From Pectobacterium betavasculorum (lineage in GTDB: Bacteria > Pseudomonadota > Gammaproteobacteria > Enterobacterales > Enterobacteriaceae), in contig NZ_JQHM01000002.1 of NCBI RefSeq assembly GCF_000749845.1, positions 496,001-560,000 on the forward strand: a stretch of DNA of 64,000 bases. Direction: 5' to 3'. Shown here piece by piece: positions 23,371 to 32,952 of this stretch. The notes beneath the pieces are model-generated. The model worked only from the letters and a program-made list of their open reading frames with translations. It made no database searches and was not told the origin of the DNA. The position numbers and the translations under genes were made by a program. The stretch's first letter is position 1, and each line of letters starts with the position of its first letter.

Positions 23371-23400
23371 TAAGTGGGGGCATTTCGCTGCCCTTCAAGG
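23371..23400 (-). promoter_or_regulatory. Sigma-32 heat-shock promoter of groSL
   Basis: On the minus strand: CCCTTGAAG (-35, complement of 23391-23400) and CCCCCACTTA (-10, complement of 23371-23380), separated by 13 bp. This is the classic RpoH consensus (CTTGAA, CCCCAT-like) and lies about 100 bp upstream of groS. Confidence 0.9.
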
Positions 23401-23451
23401 GAAAAAATTCATTTTTTTTTGCGCTAGGCGGCTACGCGTTAGTAACCGCAG

Positions 23452-23485
23452 ATAAAAAATAAGGATTATCAATATGATAATCCTT
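23452..23485 (-). terminator. Terminator after fxsA
   Basis: Perfect 10-bp stem AAGGATTATC (23461-23470) / GATAATCCTT (23476-23485), 5-nt loop, followed in the minus direction by ATTTTTTATC. It insulates groSL from fxsA. Confidence 0.85.
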
Positions 23486-23510
23486 AACTGCTTTTCAGAC
23501 TGTCGCGATG

Positions 23511-23981
23511 TTAACGGTCGTCACGATCGTCTCGGTGTTCAATATTTCCGCGCCCGCCGTCCTTACGTTGGTATTCACCTTCAAAGGTGTTCCCATCGGA
23601 AGGCGATGCACTCGAACCGGAACGCCAGATGTGCAAGTGAGGCATCAGCTTTAACGTCAGGCTTTTCTGCACAGGCGGCAGTAACAGCAACAGCCCCAGA
23701 AAATCAGTCAGGAAGCCCGGAATCAGGAGCAGGAAGCCAGCCAGCACCAGCGAAACGCTTTTTACCATTTCGGCCGCAGGGCTTTCACCTGCCGCCATTT
23801 TCTGCTGCATTTGTACCAGCGTTTTCATTCCCTGATTGCGCACCAGCGAAACACCCACGCAGGATGTGAAGACCACCAGCAGCAAGGTCATGGCAACGCC
23901 CAGCACTTCAGCCACTTGAATAAACAGCGATATCTCGATGTAAACTAAAAGAAAAATAAGTAATAACGGTAACCAGCGCAC
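23511..23981 (-). CDS. fxsA: FxsA family membrane protein
   Basis: A 156-aa inner-membrane protein. In E. coli overproduced FxsA relieves F-plasmid exclusion of phage T7; its normal role is unclear. Membrane segments span residues about 3-30 and 75-100 (KSVSLVLAGFLLLIPGFLTD, the family hallmark GFLLLIPGFLTD). The C-terminal third is polar and charged, rich in Asp, Arg and Gly. It is divergent from aspA, as in E. coli. Confidence 0.92.
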   Translation of the reverse strand: MRWLPLLLIFLLVYIEISLFIQVAEVLGVAMTLLLVVFTSCVGVSLVRNQGMKTLVQMQQKMAAGESPAAEMVKSVSLVLAGFLLLIPGFLTDFLGLLLLLPPVQKSLTLKLMPHLHIWRSGSSASPSDGNTFEGEYQRKDGGRGNIEHRDDRDDR

Positions 23982-24458
23982 CCGGTTCTCCTGTATTTTT
24001 TACGCGTACTGTCGTTAATAAGAACGTGTGTTAATGAAAACGTGTTAAGCCATCGCGATTGAAAATCCAGACACGCCATACTCCCTATCGATTAGGCAAA
24101 GTACGCGTCCTGCTCTGCGATCCGGCACATCATGATTTAGTTAAATGGGTGCGCCTTTGCTCGTTTTCAAGCCGCCAACCCATGATTATTGTTCTAAAAT
24201 AATGGCTCGTGACTACAATCACAGTTCATTTACCATAACGGTAGAGAACGCCAGTATAGTGATCTAAACACCTGTTTTTCACTGTCGTAACGACATATCC
24301 TCACGGCAATGGATATATGGTTGGTCAAACATCCCAATACTATTGCCGAGAGAAGACGGTTTATCCGTAATCGCGCTTTTTTCCGAAGTAAGGCCATCCG
24401 AAAACCAGCCCACAACGTCTAGTTACATCGCTAGTCGTACAACAGGATAGGAATTTTC
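23982..24458. promoter_or_regulatory. fxsA-aspA divergent region with a candidate CRP site
   Basis: 477 bp without a gene. The clearest signal is GTGA-CTACAA-TCAC at 24209-24222, inside TCGTGACTACAATCACAG, a good CRP half-site pair, about 240 bp upstream of aspA. In E. coli aspA responds to CRP. I could not pick a single promoter with confidence. Confidence 0.5.
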
Positions 24459-25898
24459 ATGTCAGAAAACATCCGTATTGAAGAAGACCTGTTAGGCACC
24501 CGAGAAGTTCCCGCAGACGCGTATTATGGCGTTCATACGCTGCGCGCCATCGAAAACTTCTATATCAGTAACAATAAAATCAGTGACATCCCCGAGTTCG
24601 TACGCGGTATGGTCATGGTGAAGAAAGCCGCCGCACTCGCGAACAAAGAGCTACAAACCATCCCGAAAAAAATCGCCGACGTCATCATCCGCGCCTGTGA
24701 TGAAGTGCTGAATAACGGCAAATGCATGGATCAATTCCCGGTAGATGTGTATCAGGGGGGCGCAGGCACATCGGTCAACATGAATACCAACGAAGTATTA
24801 GCCAATATTGGTCTGGAGCTGATGGGCCACCAGAAAGGCGAATATCAGTATCTGAACCCCAACGATCACCTGAATAAATGTCAGTCCACCAATGACGCCT
24901 ACCCGACCGGATTTCGTATCGCGGTCTACGCAGCCATACTGAAATTGACGGATGCGATAGCGAAATTGAGCGATGGCTTCGAGCACAAAGCCAAAGAATT
25001 TGAAGACGTTCTGAAGATGGGTCGGACTCAGCTACAAGACGCGGTGCCGATGACGCTCGGTCAGGAATTTCATGCGTTTAATGTACTGTTGCAGGAAGAA
25101 ATCAAAAACCTGCTGCGTACAGCGGAACTGCTGCTTGAAGTCAATCTGGGGGCCACTGCAATCGGTACGCGCCTGAACACACCGGACGGCTACCAGCAAC
25201 TGGCGGTGCAGCGTCTCGCGGAAGTCAGCGGCCTGCCGTGCGTACCAGCAGAAGACTTAATCGAAGCCACGTCAGACTGTGGTGCCTATGTCATGGTGCA
25301 CAGTTCGCTGAAGCGTCTGGCCGTGAAGCTGTCGAAGATTTGCAATGATCTGCGTCTGCTCTCTTCAGGCCCTCGCGCTGGCCTGAATGAAATCAACCTG
25401 CCGGAATTACAAGCCGGTTCGTCAATCATGCCTGCCAAGGTTAATCCCGTGGTGCCGGAAGTCGTCAATCAGGTGTGCTTCAAGGTCATCGGTAACGACA
25501 CCTGCGTCACCATGGCATCGGAAGCCGGGCAGTTACAGCTAAACGTGATGGAGCCGGTTATCGGTCAGGCGATGTTTGAATCAACCCACATTCTGACCAA
25601 CGCCTGCTACAACCTGCTAGAGAAATGCGTCAACGGCATCACCGCTAATAAGAGCGTCTGCGAAGCCTATGTTTTCAACTCCATCGGAATTGTGACGTAC
25701 CTGAACCCGTTCATCGGCCACCACAACGGCGATATCGTCGGCAGAATCTGTGCGGAAACAGGAAAGAGCGTGCGTGAAGTCGTACTGGAGCGCGGCCTGC
25801 TGACAGAAGCTGAGCTGGATGACATTTTCTCCATCCAGAACCTGATGCATCCAGCGTACAAAGCCAAACGCTACACTGATGAAAACGAGCTTCCTTAA
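24459..25898 (+). CDS. aspA: Aspartate ammonia-lyase
   Basis: Converts L-aspartate to fumarate and ammonia in the cytosol, feeding anaerobic fumarate respiration. 479 aa (E. coli 478). Fumarase/aspartase superfamily: substrate loop motif [16 protein letters not shown] (residues about 320-335) with the catalytic serine, and [16 protein letters not shown] near residue 100. AGGATAGG precedes the ATG. It pairs with the transporter dcuA 130 bp downstream, though a hairpin lies between. Confidence 0.97.
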   Translation: MSENIRIEEDLLGTREVPADAYYGVHTLRAIENFYISNNKISDIPEFVRGMVMVKKAAALANKELQTIPKKIADVIIRACDEVLNNGKCMDQFPVDVYQGGAGTSVNMNTNEVLANIGLELMGHQKGEYQYLNPNDHLNKCQSTNDAYPTGFRIAVYAAILKLTDAIAKLSDGFEHKAKEFEDVLKMGRTQLQDAVPMTLGQEFHAFNVLLQEEIKNLLRTAELLLEVNLGATAIGTRLNTPDGYQQLAVQRLAEVSGLPCVPAEDLIEATSDCGAYVMVHSSLKRLAVKLSKICNDLRLLSSGPRAGLNEINLPELQAGSSIMPAKVNPVVPEVVNQVCFKVIGNDTCVTMASEAGQLQLNVMEPVIGQAMFESTHILTNACYNLLEKCVNGITANKSVCEAYVFNSIGIVTYLNPFIGHHNGDIVGRICAETGKSVREVVLERGLLTEAELDDIFSIQNLMHPAYKAKRYTDENELP

Positions 25899-25918
25899 CA
25901 CCGACATTTAATTTTTTC

Positions 25919-25958
25919 AGGCACGTCCGTTCATGAGGAACAGCGTGCCTTTATTTTT
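25919..25958 (+). terminator. Terminator-like hairpin aspA/dcuA
   Basis: AGGCACG (25919-25925) / CGTGCCT (25944-25950) with an 18-nt loop and then TTATTTTTT. Probably a partial terminator, allowing some read-through to dcuA. Confidence 0.6.
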
Positions 25959-26029
25959 TGCTGCATACAGCCATAAGAATAAGTTATGTACTTTTTATTA
26001 AAATTTTTTATTAATTAAGGAGCATAGTC

Positions 26030-27331
26030 ATGCTTGGTCTTGAGTTACTCATTGTTCTGCTCGCCATCTATTTGGGGGCACGACTAGGAGGCATCGGCAT
26101 TGGTTTCGCCGGTGGCCTAGGTGTGCTTGTACTTACGCTAGGGTTTCAGATAAAGCCCGGCGTCATCCCTTTTGATGTCATTGAAATTATCATGGCCGTT
26201 ATCGCCGCCATCGCTGCTATGCAGGTCGCGGGCGGAATGGATTATCTGGTCAGTCTGGCGGAAAAACTGCTGCGCAAACACCCGAAATACGTCACCTTCC
26301 TCGCGCCGCTGGTCACCTACTTCATGACGATTCTGGCAGGAACCGGGCACACCGCGTTTTCCACTCTGCCCGTTATCGCTGAAGTCGCCAAAGAGCAAGG
26401 CATTCGGCCTTCTCGCCCGCTTTCGATTGCCGTTGTCGCCTCGCAAATCGCCATTACCGCTTCGCCAATCTCTGCGGCGGTGGTGTTTGTCGCCGGTATT
26501 CTTGAACCACATGGCGTCAGCTACCTCTTGCTGTTAGGGATCTGTATTCCTACCACGTTGGCAGCGATCATGTTGACGGCGATTGTGACTAACTTCCTGG
26601 GCAAAGAGCTGAAAGACGATCCGATTTATCAGGAACGCCTGAAAAAAGGGGAAACCACGCTGCGCGGTAATAGCCAGCATGAGATCAAACCGGGTGCCAA
26701 GCTGTCCGTAACCCTGTTCCTGATCGGTATCGTCGCAGTCGTTCTGTATGCGACGGCGATCAGCGGCACCGTTGGGCTGATTCAGAATCCGGTTCTGCCA
26801 CGTAACGAAGCAATTGTGGTCTTCATGCTGACCATCGCCACGCTGATTTGTATCACCTGCAAGATCGATACCTCACGCATCCTCTCTGCCAGCACATTTA
26901 AGTCCGGTATGAGCGCCTGTATCTGCGTGATGGGCGTTGCCTGGCTGGGCGATACCTTTGTTAAAGCACATATTTCTGATATTCAGAACACCGCAGGCGC
27001 ACTGCTGCAAAGCTACCCGTGGATGCTGGCCGTCGTATTGTTCTTCGCTGCCACGCTGCTTTACTCTCAGGCGGCAACGGCGAAAGCGCTGATGCCTGCC
27101 GCGCTGCTGCTGGGCGTATCTCCGGTCACGGCGGTGGCTTCTTTTGCGGCCGTTTCTGCCCTGTTCGTTCTGCCGACCTACCCAACCTTGCTGGCGGCGG
27201 TGGAGATGGACGACACCGGCTCAACGCGCATCGGCAAGTTTGTGTTTAACCACTCCTTCCTGATTCCCGGCGTGATCGCCATTACGCTGTCGGTGATATT
27301 TGGCTTTATCCTCGGCAGCATCCTGATCTAA
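26030..27331 (+). CDS. dcuA: Anaerobic C4-dicarboxylate transporter DcuA
   Basis: Inner-membrane exchanger of aspartate, fumarate, malate and succinate. 433 aa, with ten or more hydrophobic helices, the normal Dcu length. Family stretches: GLELLIVLLAIYLGARLGGIGIG at the N terminus (seen as shorter motifs LLAIYLGARLGG and GIGFAGGLGVL) and GTGHTAFSTLPVIAEVA near residue 105. AAGGAGCA precedes the ATG. Together with aspA it imports aspartate and exports the C4 product. Confidence 0.96.
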   Translation: MLGLELLIVLLAIYLGARLGGIGIGFAGGLGVLVLTLGFQIKPGVIPFDVIEIIMAVIAAIAAMQVAGGMDYLVSLAEKLLRKHPKYVTFLAPLVTYFMTILAGTGHTAFSTLPVIAEVAKEQGIRPSRPLSIAVVASQIAITASPISAAVVFVAGILEPHGVSYLLLLGICIPTTLAAIMLTAIVTNFLGKELKDDPIYQERLKKGETTLRGNSQHEIKPGAKLSVTLFLIGIVAVVLYATAISGTVGLIQNPVLPRNEAIVVFMLTIATLICITCKIDTSRILSASTFKSGMSACICVMGVAWLGDTFVKAHISDIQNTAGALLQSYPWMLAVVLFFAATLLYSQAATAKALMPAALLLGVSPVTAVASFAAVSALFVLPTYPTLLAAVEMDDTGSTRIGKFVFNHSFLIPGVIAITLSVIFGFILGSILI

Positions 27332-27355
27332 AGATTGCCCTTCGAGCAGTACCTC

Positions 27356-27382
27356 GCGGATCGGCCTGACAGGTCGATCCGC
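27356..27382 (+). terminator. Hairpin after dcuA
   Basis: GCGGATCG/CGATCCGC perfect 8-bp stem with an 11-nt loop, followed by ATCATTTCCC; weak T-run, 25 bp past the dcuA stop. Confidence 0.5.
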
Positions 27383-27479
27383 ATCATTTCCCTTAGAGCA
27401 GTTCATTCCCTTCAAACAATAAAGCAAGGTATAGTGTGACTCTGGTTAGCTGGGATTTTGTTCATCTGACACGGAGGAT

Positions 27480-27815
27480 ATGATGTCTGACCGCCCGCTT
27501 TGCGATGCTGTCGTCATATTATGTACCGCACCTGACGATGCCTGTGCGCAACAGCTTGCCAATTCGCTGTTGGAAACGCGGCTTGCCGCCTGTGTCACCC
27601 TGCTGCCCGGTGCCCGTTCGCTCTATTACTGGGAAGGCAAGCTCGAACAGCAATCAGAAGTACAAATGCTGATAAAAAGCGATACCTCACATCAGCAAGC
27701 GCTGCTGACTCATCTGAAACAACAACACCCTTATGATACGCCGGAGCTACTCGTCCTGCCTGTATCTGGGGGCGATAGCGATTATCTGACATGGCTCAAC
27801 GCATCTTTACGCTGA
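27480..27815 (+). CDS. cutA: Divalent-cation tolerance protein CutA
   Basis: Small trimeric CutA1-family protein linked to copper tolerance; 111 aa. Conserved features: [20 protein letters not shown] at the N terminus, [20 protein letters not shown] in the middle and a C-terminal DYLTWL. The start ATG 27480 (or 27483) follows CGGAGG. Its last 25 bp overlap the start of dsbD, so the two are translationally linked, as in E. coli. Confidence 0.94.
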   Translation: MMSDRPLCDAVVILCTAPDDACAQQLANSLLETRLAACVTLLPGARSLYYWEGKLEQQSEVQMLIKSDTSHQQALLTHLKQQHPYDTPELLVLPVSGGDSDYLTWLNASLR

Positions 27816-29542
27816 TTTTCCTGTTATGGACAGCTGTCGGCACACCCCATGTGGCCGCCTCTTCTTTTGGTCAAAAACTGTTTGGCAACAGCACGACATC
27901 ACGGTTTCTACCCGTCGATGGGGCTTTCTCCTTTGAGTTTCAGCAGCAGGGAAACCAGCTCAATCTGCACTGGGACATCCATCCCGATTACTACCTGTAC
28001 CGCGCACAAATCAAGATCGAAGGGAACAGCGCTACGCTTGGTAAAGTGGAGTTGCCACAGGGCGAAAGCCATAACGACGAGTTTTTTGGTCAGGTCTTTA
28101 TTCTGCGGGATCGGTTGGCGCTAGCGGTTCCGATTGAACAAGCCGAAAGCGGTGCGGCCGTCAAAGTTACCTATCAAGGCTGCGCCGATGCAGGTTTCTG
28201 TTATCCGCCAGAAACGCGAACCATTCCCCTCAGTCAGGTGCTTGCTACCACAAGCAGTGATACGCCGCTCAATACTCTATCAGACAAGGTAAGACCATCA
28301 GACCAAGCCGCATTGTCACAGAGCACACCCATGCCGTTCTCACCGTGGTGGGCGCTGTTGATTGGCATCGGCGTCGCCTTTACCCCTTGCGTCCTGCCAA
28401 TGTACCCGCTGATTGCCAGTCTGGTGCTGGGCAGAAAAGAACAGCTGACGCCGCGCCGCACGCTCCTGCTGTCGATGACCTATGTTCAGGGTATGGCGCT
28501 GACCTACACGCTGCTCGGTCTGGTTGTCGCCGCTGCCGGATTACGCTTTCAAGCGGCGCTCCAGCATCCGTATATTCTGATCGGCCTGTCGGTGATGTTT
28601 ATCGCACTGGCGCTATCGATGTTTGGCCTTTATACGCTCCAGCTCCCGTCGTCGATACAAACTCGACTGACAGAGTGGAGCAACCGCCAGCAGGGCGGCT
28701 CCGTCACCGGCGTATTCTGCATGGGTGCGCTGGCAGGTCTGATTTGTTCTCCCTGCACCACTGCCCCGCTCAGTGCCATCCTGCTTTACATCGCCCAGAG
28801 CGGCAACATGCTGGCAGGTGGTGGTACGCTTTATCTCTACGCACTGGGTATGGGCTTACCGCTCATTCTGGTTACGCTGTTTGGCAATAAACTGCTGCCG
28901 CGCAGCGGCCCGTGGATGCAGTACGTTAAAGAAGCCTTTGGCTTCATCATTCTGGCGCTGCCTGTCTTCCTGCTTGAACGCATTCTCGGTGAGACTTGGG
29001 GAGTGCGCCTGTCGGGCGCGCTGGGCATCGCCTTCTTCGGCTGGGCGCTCATGCTGACGCTAAGCAGCAAAAAAGGCTGGATGCGTGGCGTACAATTGCT
29101 GCTACTGGCAGGCGTGGTGATCAGCGCCAAACCGCTGCAAGACTGGGTATTCCCCCCAACTGGCGTGGTGCAAACCCACTCCTCGGCACTGAACTTCGCC
29201 CCTGTCGCGAATATTGCCGATCTCAACAGCGCGCTGGCAAAGAGCCCTCAGCCTGTTATGCTCGACCTTTACGCTGACTGGTGCGTGGCCTGCAAAGAGT
29301 TTGAGAAATACACATTCAGCGACCCAGCAGTGCAGAACCATCTGTCGCGCATCACGCTGCTACAGGCAGATGTTACCGCTAACCGTGAAGAACAGAACGC
29401 GCTGCTGAAAAAGCTACAGGTTTTAGGGTTGCCGACCATCGTGTTTTTTGACGTACAGGGGAAAGAGATCCCCGGCTCGCGCGTCACCGGTTTTATGAAC
29501 GCTGAACAATTTCAGGCACATTTGCAGAAGTTCAGCCCATAA
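27791..29542 (+). CDS. dsbD: Thiol:disulfide interchange protein DsbD
   Basis: Carries electrons from cytosolic thioredoxin across the inner membrane to periplasmic DsbC, DsbG and CcmG. 583 aa (E. coli 565). Order: signal peptide (residues 1-24), periplasmic immunoglobulin-like domain with the cysteine pair in [12 protein letters not shown], eight-helix membrane domain with [10 protein letters not shown] and [10 protein letters not shown], and a C-terminal thioredoxin domain with [12 protein letters not shown]. All six redox cysteines are present. Overlaps cutA by 25 bp. Confidence 0.97.
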   Translation: MAQRIFTLIFLLWTAVGTPHVAASSFGQKLFGNSTTSRFLPVDGAFSFEFQQQGNQLNLHWDIHPDYYLYRAQIKIEGNSATLGKVELPQGESHNDEFFGQVFILRDRLALAVPIEQAESGAAVKVTYQGCADAGFCYPPETRTIPLSQVLATTSSDTPLNTLSDKVRPSDQAALSQSTPMPFSPWWALLIGIGVAFTPCVLPMYPLIASLVLGRKEQLTPRRTLLLSMTYVQGMALTYTLLGLVVAAAGLRFQAALQHPYILIGLSVMFIALALSMFGLYTLQLPSSIQTRLTEWSNRQQGGSVTGVFCMGALAGLICSPCTTAPLSAILLYIAQSGNMLAGGGTLYLYALGMGLPLILVTLFGNKLLPRSGPWMQYVKEAFGFIILALPVFLLERILGETWGVRLSGALGIAFFGWALMLTLSSKKGWMRGVQLLLLAGVVISAKPLQDWVFPPTGVVQTHSSALNFAPVANIADLNSALAKSPQPVMLDLYADWCVACKEFEKYTFSDPAVQNHLSRITLLQADVTANREEQNALLKKLQVLGLPTIVFFDVQGKEIPGSRVTGFMNAEQFQAHLQKFSP

Positions 29543-29584
29543 ACGACACTTTCTATTCGATTTTGTGCTTCTGGAGGAGACCTA

Positions 29585-30160
29585 ATGCAACGGGAAGAGG
29601 TTCTTGAACATGCGCTTACTCTACTGGAGCAGCACGGATTTGCCATGACGACGCTGGATATGCTGGCGGAGAAACAGGGGGTTCCTGTCGAGGAACTGAC
29701 GCCATTCTGGCCGGATCGAGAGGCACTGCTGTACGACTGCCTGCGCCACCATAGCCAACAGGTCGATACCTGGCGGCGTCAGTTGCTACTGGACGACGAG
29801 AAAAGTATCGAACAAAAGCTGCTGGCACGCTATCAGGTGCTGCATGAGTCGGTGAACAAACAGCGTTATCCAGGTTGCTTGTTTATCGCAGCGTGCAGCT
29901 TCTTCCCTGATATCAATCACCCTATCCACCAAATTGCGGAACAGCAGAAGCTGGCTTCCTACAGCTACACTCGCGATTTGCTGGAAGAACTGGAAACCGA
30001 CGATCCCGAGATGGTCGCACAGCAGATGGAATTGATTCTGGAAGGCTGCCTGAGCAACCTGCTGGTGAAACATCATGCCGCCAGCATCGCCACCGCACAA
30101 CGGTTAGCAGAAGATGTATTACGCTTCGCGCTGTGCCGCAAAAACGGCGCACTCACCTGA
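29585..30160 (+). CDS. yjdC: TetR-family regulator YjdC
   Basis: A 191-aa TetR-type regulator, the same length as E. coli YjdC and following dsbD as there. N-terminal helix-turn-helix residues about 10-50 ([21 protein letters not shown]) and a C-terminal ligand domain with the conserved [16 protein letters not shown]. Its targets are not established. GGAGGAGA lies before the ATG. It is the last core gene before tRNA-Phe. Confidence 0.92.
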   Translation: MQREEVLEHALTLLEQHGFAMTTLDMLAEKQGVPVEELTPFWPDREALLYDCLRHHSQQVDTWRRQLLLDDEKSIEQKLLARYQVLHESVNKQRYPGCLFIAACSFFPDINHPIHQIAEQQKLASYSYTRDLLEELETDDPEMVAQQMELILEGCLSNLLVKHHAASIATAQRLAEDVLRFALCRKNGALT

Positions 30161-30180
30161 TTTCAGGTATCAAACGCGAG

Positions 30181-30224
30181 AAACCCTACGCATTGACTGA
30201 AAAGTCGGCAGTCAGTAGGGTTTT
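30181..30224 (+). terminator. Terminator after yjdC
   Basis: AAACCCTAC (30181-30189) / GTAGGGTTT (30215-30223), with an inner TGACTG/CAGTCA stem, then T-rich DNA. It separates yjdC from the tRNA promoter. Confidence 0.75.
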
Positions 30225-30247
30225 CCGCGCTTTCGTTGATAAACCCG

Positions 30248-30276
30248 TTGACGCCACGCGGCCAATACGGTTTAAT
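30248..30276 (+). promoter_or_regulatory. Promoter of tRNA-Phe
   Basis: TTGACG (30248-30253), 17-bp spacer, TTTAAT (30271-30276), then a GC-rich discriminator GCGCCCCG just before the tRNA, typical of stringently controlled stable-RNA promoters. Confidence 0.8.
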
Positions 30277-30286
30277 GCGCCCCGTT

Positions 30287-30362
30287 GCCCGGATAGCTCA
30301 GTCGGTAGAGCAGAGGATTGAAAATCCTCGTGTCCTTGGTTCGATTCCGAGTCCGGGCACCA
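30287..30362 (+). tRNA. tRNA-Phe (GAA)
   Basis: 76 nt with encoded CCA. The acceptor stem GCCCGGA pairs with TCCGGGC; D-loop AGCTCAGTCGGTAGAGC; anticodon loop CTGATTGAAAATCC-type with GAA; T-arm GTTCGATTC. It is intact and is the integration target for the islands that follow: its last 20 bases (30343-30362) are the attL core. Confidence 0.98.
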
Positions 30363-30494
30363 TATTTTTGTTTTGGGACGTTCCTATACGTCCGGGAACA
30401 TAGCAAAATCAGTAAGTTGATGAAAATCTGGAGTACCTCAAGGTACTTCCAGATTTTTTGACATCCGTAGTTTTTGGGGGCTTAATTGGGGGCC
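30343..30494 (+). other. Island 1 left end: att core and integrase arm repeat
   Basis: The att core is the tRNA 3' end GATTCCGAGTCCGGGCACCA (30343-30362). About 115 bp further is a pair of G-runs, GGGGGCTTAATTGGGGGC (30476-30493), mirrored at the right end of the same island by GGGGGCTTTCGTGGGGGC (37812-37829). Such paired arm sites are what P4-type integrases bind; the assignment is inferred from position and match. Confidence 0.65.
30424..30459 (+). terminator. Terminator after tRNA-Phe
   Basis: AAATCTGGAGTACC, TCAA loop, GGTACTTCCAGATTTTTT: near-perfect 14-bp stem with a T-run. It lies about 60 bp after the tRNA, already on the island side of the att core. Confidence 0.85.
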
Positions 30495-30525
30495 TGTCGG
30501 TTCGATAAACTACGGAGCCCCCACC

Positions 30526-31785
30526 ATGCCTCTGACTGATACCGCCATCCGCCACGCCAAGCCGCTCGATAAACCTTACAAACTCAGCGACGCGCAGGGT
30601 CTGTACCTGCTGATTAAACCTAACGGTTCCAAGCTCTGGCATCTTAAGTACCGCTTCGGCGGCAAGGAGAAGAAGCTGGCGTTTGGCGCTTACCCGACTG
30701 TCTCGCTTGCCAGTGCCCGTAAACTGCGTGAAGAAGCCCGAACTATTCTCAGCGCAGGGGACGATCCCGGCGTAAAAAAACAGCACGACAAACAGGCAAA
30801 GAAAAACGGCAATACCTTTGAAGCCATCGCTCGTCAGTGGGTGGCCGCGAACATTCGCTGGAGTGAGGCACACGCCGCCAAAGTCCTGCGTTCACTGGAA
30901 CTGCACGTTTTTCCGCTCATCGGCAATGTCCTTGTCACCGACCTGAAAACCGCCAACCTGCTGATCCCGCTGCGGATAGCGGAGAAAAAGGGTTGTCTGG
31001 AAACGGCTGCACGGATACAGCAACGCACGACAGTCATCATGCGTTACGCCGTGCAGGAAGGACTGATTGCCAGCAATCCGGCCAATGACCTCTGCGGCGC
31101 TATCACCCCGCCGCCGAAAAACCATTACCCTGCCCTACCGCTGGAAAAGTTGCCGGAACTGCTAGAAAGAATAGAAGGCTATTCAGGCAGACTGCTGACA
31201 AGGTTAGCGGTACAGCTTAATTTGCTGATCTTTATCCGCTCCAGTGAATTGCGTTTTGCCCGTTGGGTAGAGATCGATCTGGATAACGCCATGTGGACAC
31301 TTCCCGCACAGCGGGAGCCTATCGCTGGCGTGCGTCACTCAGAGCGCGGCGCAAAAATGAAAACGCCGCATCTGGTACCGCTGTCAAAACAGGCGGTAAC
31401 GATACTGAAGCAGCTAAAACTGTTGTCCGGCAACGGGGAATTACTCTTTCCCGGCGATCACGATGCCCGTAAGCCAATGAGTGAGAACACCATCAACAAG
31501 GCGCTGCGCACGATGGGTTATGACACACAGGTGGATATCTGCGGACATGGCTTTCGCACGATAGCGTGTAGTGCGTTGATCGAATCAGGTCGCTGGTCAA
31601 AAGATGCTGTGGAGCGGCAGATGAGCCATCAGGAGCGCAATCACGTTCGTGCCGCCTATATTCACAAAGCGGAACACCTCGACGAACGGACTCAGATGAT
31701 GCAATGGTGGTCAGATTATCTCGATGCCTGCCAGCATCAATTCATCCCGGCTTATCGCTTTGAGAAGTCGATTAAGGTTGCCTGA
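30526..31785 (+). CDS. P4-type tyrosine integrase, island 1
   Basis: Site-specific recombinase that inserts its island into tRNA-Phe. 419 aa. N-terminal DUF4102 arm-binding domain (residues about 1-90, MPLTDTAIRHAKPLDKPYKL), core-binding domain (about 100-185), catalytic domain after 200 with Arg in RSSELRFARW, HxxR in CGHGFRTIA and the nucleophile Tyr in VRAAYIHKAEHL. It is the most divergent of the integrases here, roughly 60% identical by eye to the other two, and pairs with a different arm repeat. It is intact and lies 164 bp from the tRNA, the standard layout. Confidence 0.94.
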   Translation: MPLTDTAIRHAKPLDKPYKLSDAQGLYLLIKPNGSKLWHLKYRFGGKEKKLAFGAYPTVSLASARKLREEARTILSAGDDPGVKKQHDKQAKKNGNTFEAIARQWVAANIRWSEAHAAKVLRSLELHVFPLIGNVLVTDLKTANLLIPLRIAEKKGCLETAARIQQRTTVIMRYAVQEGLIASNPANDLCGAITPPPKNHYPALPLEKLPELLERIEGYSGRLLTRLAVQLNLLIFIRSSELRFARWVEIDLDNAMWTLPAQREPIAGVRHSERGAKMKTPHLVPLSKQAVTILKQLKLLSGNGELLFPGDHDARKPMSENTINKALRTMGYDTQVDICGHGFRTIACSALIESGRWSKDAVERQMSHQERNHVRAAYIHKAEHLDERTQMMQWWSDYLDACQHQFIPAYRFEKSIKVA

Positions 31786-31855
31786 GCCAGACTGATATAC
31801 CTATGGAATAAGTCGCTTCTAATCGAACAGAGGCGGCTTATCTTGTTTCTCTACG

Positions 31856-31924
31856 CCGCTGTTGTATCAGGGCTGAGGCGGAGCGCAGCAGAGCGAGCAC
31901 CGAACATCCCTGATACAACAGCGG
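31856..31924. repeat. 17-bp perfect inverted repeat after integrase 1
   Basis: CCGCTGTTGTATCAGGG (31856-31872) and CCCTGATACAACAGCGG (31908-31924), a perfect 17-bp inverted repeat with a 35-nt centre, itself GC-rich and purine-biased (GAGGCGGAGCGCAGCAGAGC). There is no T-tract. It could be a remnant of a small palindromic mobile element or a recombination or protein-binding site. Confidence 0.6.
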
Positions 31925-32003
31925 GATTCTGTCATCATCAAAATTACACGTGTTTACAGGGACAAGCGATATGACAGGCCGCCCTTGTATGGCTTTTTAA
32001 TGG

Positions 32004-32612
32004 ATGCGAACAGCAGAAATTAAAAAGTGGCGTGAGGCGAGTAAATTCCATTTCGTAGAAATGGCTAATTTGCGTCGCCCGAACCCACCCGCGAGCGTTT
32101 CCCCCAAGGGAAACCGAGCAGGCCGGGGGAGCCGAATAAATTTTGCCGCCCCAGCGAGCAAAAAGACGCGCCCACGCGTCGGTTTATTTGGGGGGCTTGC
32201 CCCGCACACCGTCGCAGCTAAGTCTCCGGCCAAAAGCCGGTAGCGAGGCGCGACCAACCCATTTAAAGCAGCGTTTCCCGTTATTTCGCACCGAGCTTGC
32301 GAGAAAGAGAAATAACAGGCTAAAACGCGCGTCTTAAAGGGGTTGGTCGCGCGTAGCGTGCGACGGTGTGCCGCCGTTGACCTTGGGGGTTTTGGCGTGG
32401 CGTCCAGCCGCGACATTACCCCCATGCGACAGACAATAAGGGCGTCCAGCCCGCATGAACTGGCGCACGCCGTTTTGTGCCGGGAAATGTATTTTCCGGC
32501 ACAGGGATGCATTGCTGCCAGCGCATTCGCCTCATGCGCTCGCCACATATACTTGCCCCATACCATGGGGCGAAGTCACGGGGTGAGAGCATGGGGCGAA
32601 CAACAAAAGTAA
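32004..32612 (+). pseudogene. GC-rich island repeat, copy A (frame-broken relative of 40290-41033)
   Basis: About 515 bp (32031-32546) nearly identical to 40410-40926 in island 2. On the plus strand it reads in pieces: 32004-32243 (GNRAGRGSRINFAAPASKKT) and, after frame changes, 32343-32612 (DLGGFGVASSRDITPM...SSPHELAHAVLCREMYFP). Copy B reads these as one frame, so copy A looks frameshifted. Open frames also exist on the minus strand (31997-32566), a by-product of high GC. I do not recognise the product with confidence; phage P4 Ash/Icd-like regions occupy similar places. Alternatively the DNA itself, not a protein, is what is conserved. Confidence 0.4.
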
Positions 32613-32634
32613 ACTGTCGCGCTTCGCTTGCCTT

Positions 32635-32676
32635 CTCCCGAACCGTTACCGATCTAGTTCGATAACGGTTCGGGAG
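32635..32676. terminator. Strong hairpin downstream of the Ner-like gene
   Basis: Perfect 14-bp stem CTCCCGAACCGTTA (32635-32648) / TAACGGTTCGGGAG (32663-32676), 14-nt loop. It lies just past the stop of the minus-strand regulator at 32690. The T-tract is weak, so it may instead be a processing or binding site. Confidence 0.5.
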
Positions 32677-32689
32677 ATCCTGTTTTACT

Positions 32690-32917
32690 TTAACGATCTT
32701 CTGATTTGCGGTAACGGGAAGGCCAGATTTCCGCAGGTGAAACCCCCAGCGCTTCCGCAATCAGCTTTTCCCCTTTCGGCCAGTGTTTTGTTAACGCGTT
32801 TGCCAGCGTGGAAGACGCTAACCCCGCTTCTCGGGAAACGACCGCCAATGTTGTTCCCTTCTTTCTTAACCCGGCGATGATATCTGCCGGGTGCCAATCC
32901 TTATCAATCATCTCCAT
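32690..32917 (-). CDS. Ner/Nlp-like helix-turn-helix regulator
   Basis: A 75-aa DNA-binding protein resembling phage Mu Ner and E. coli Nlp/SfsB (HTH_35 type). It has DWHPADIIAGLRKKGTTLAV at the N terminus, the helix-turn-helix VSREAGLASSTLANAL, and the family ending ALGVSPAEIWPSRY. In phages this type represses early promoters. It is divergent from the first XRE gene, 115 bp away, forming a switch-like arrangement. Start at 32917 gives MEMIDKDWHP with a GGAT-type ribosome site. Confidence 0.85.
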   Translation of the reverse strand: MEMIDKDWHPADIIAGLRKKGTTLAVVSREAGLASSTLANALTKHWPKGEKLIAEALGVSPAEIWPSRYRKSEDR

Positions 32918-32952
32918 GATCCTTATTTTGTGGCCTCACATTAAACATCATT

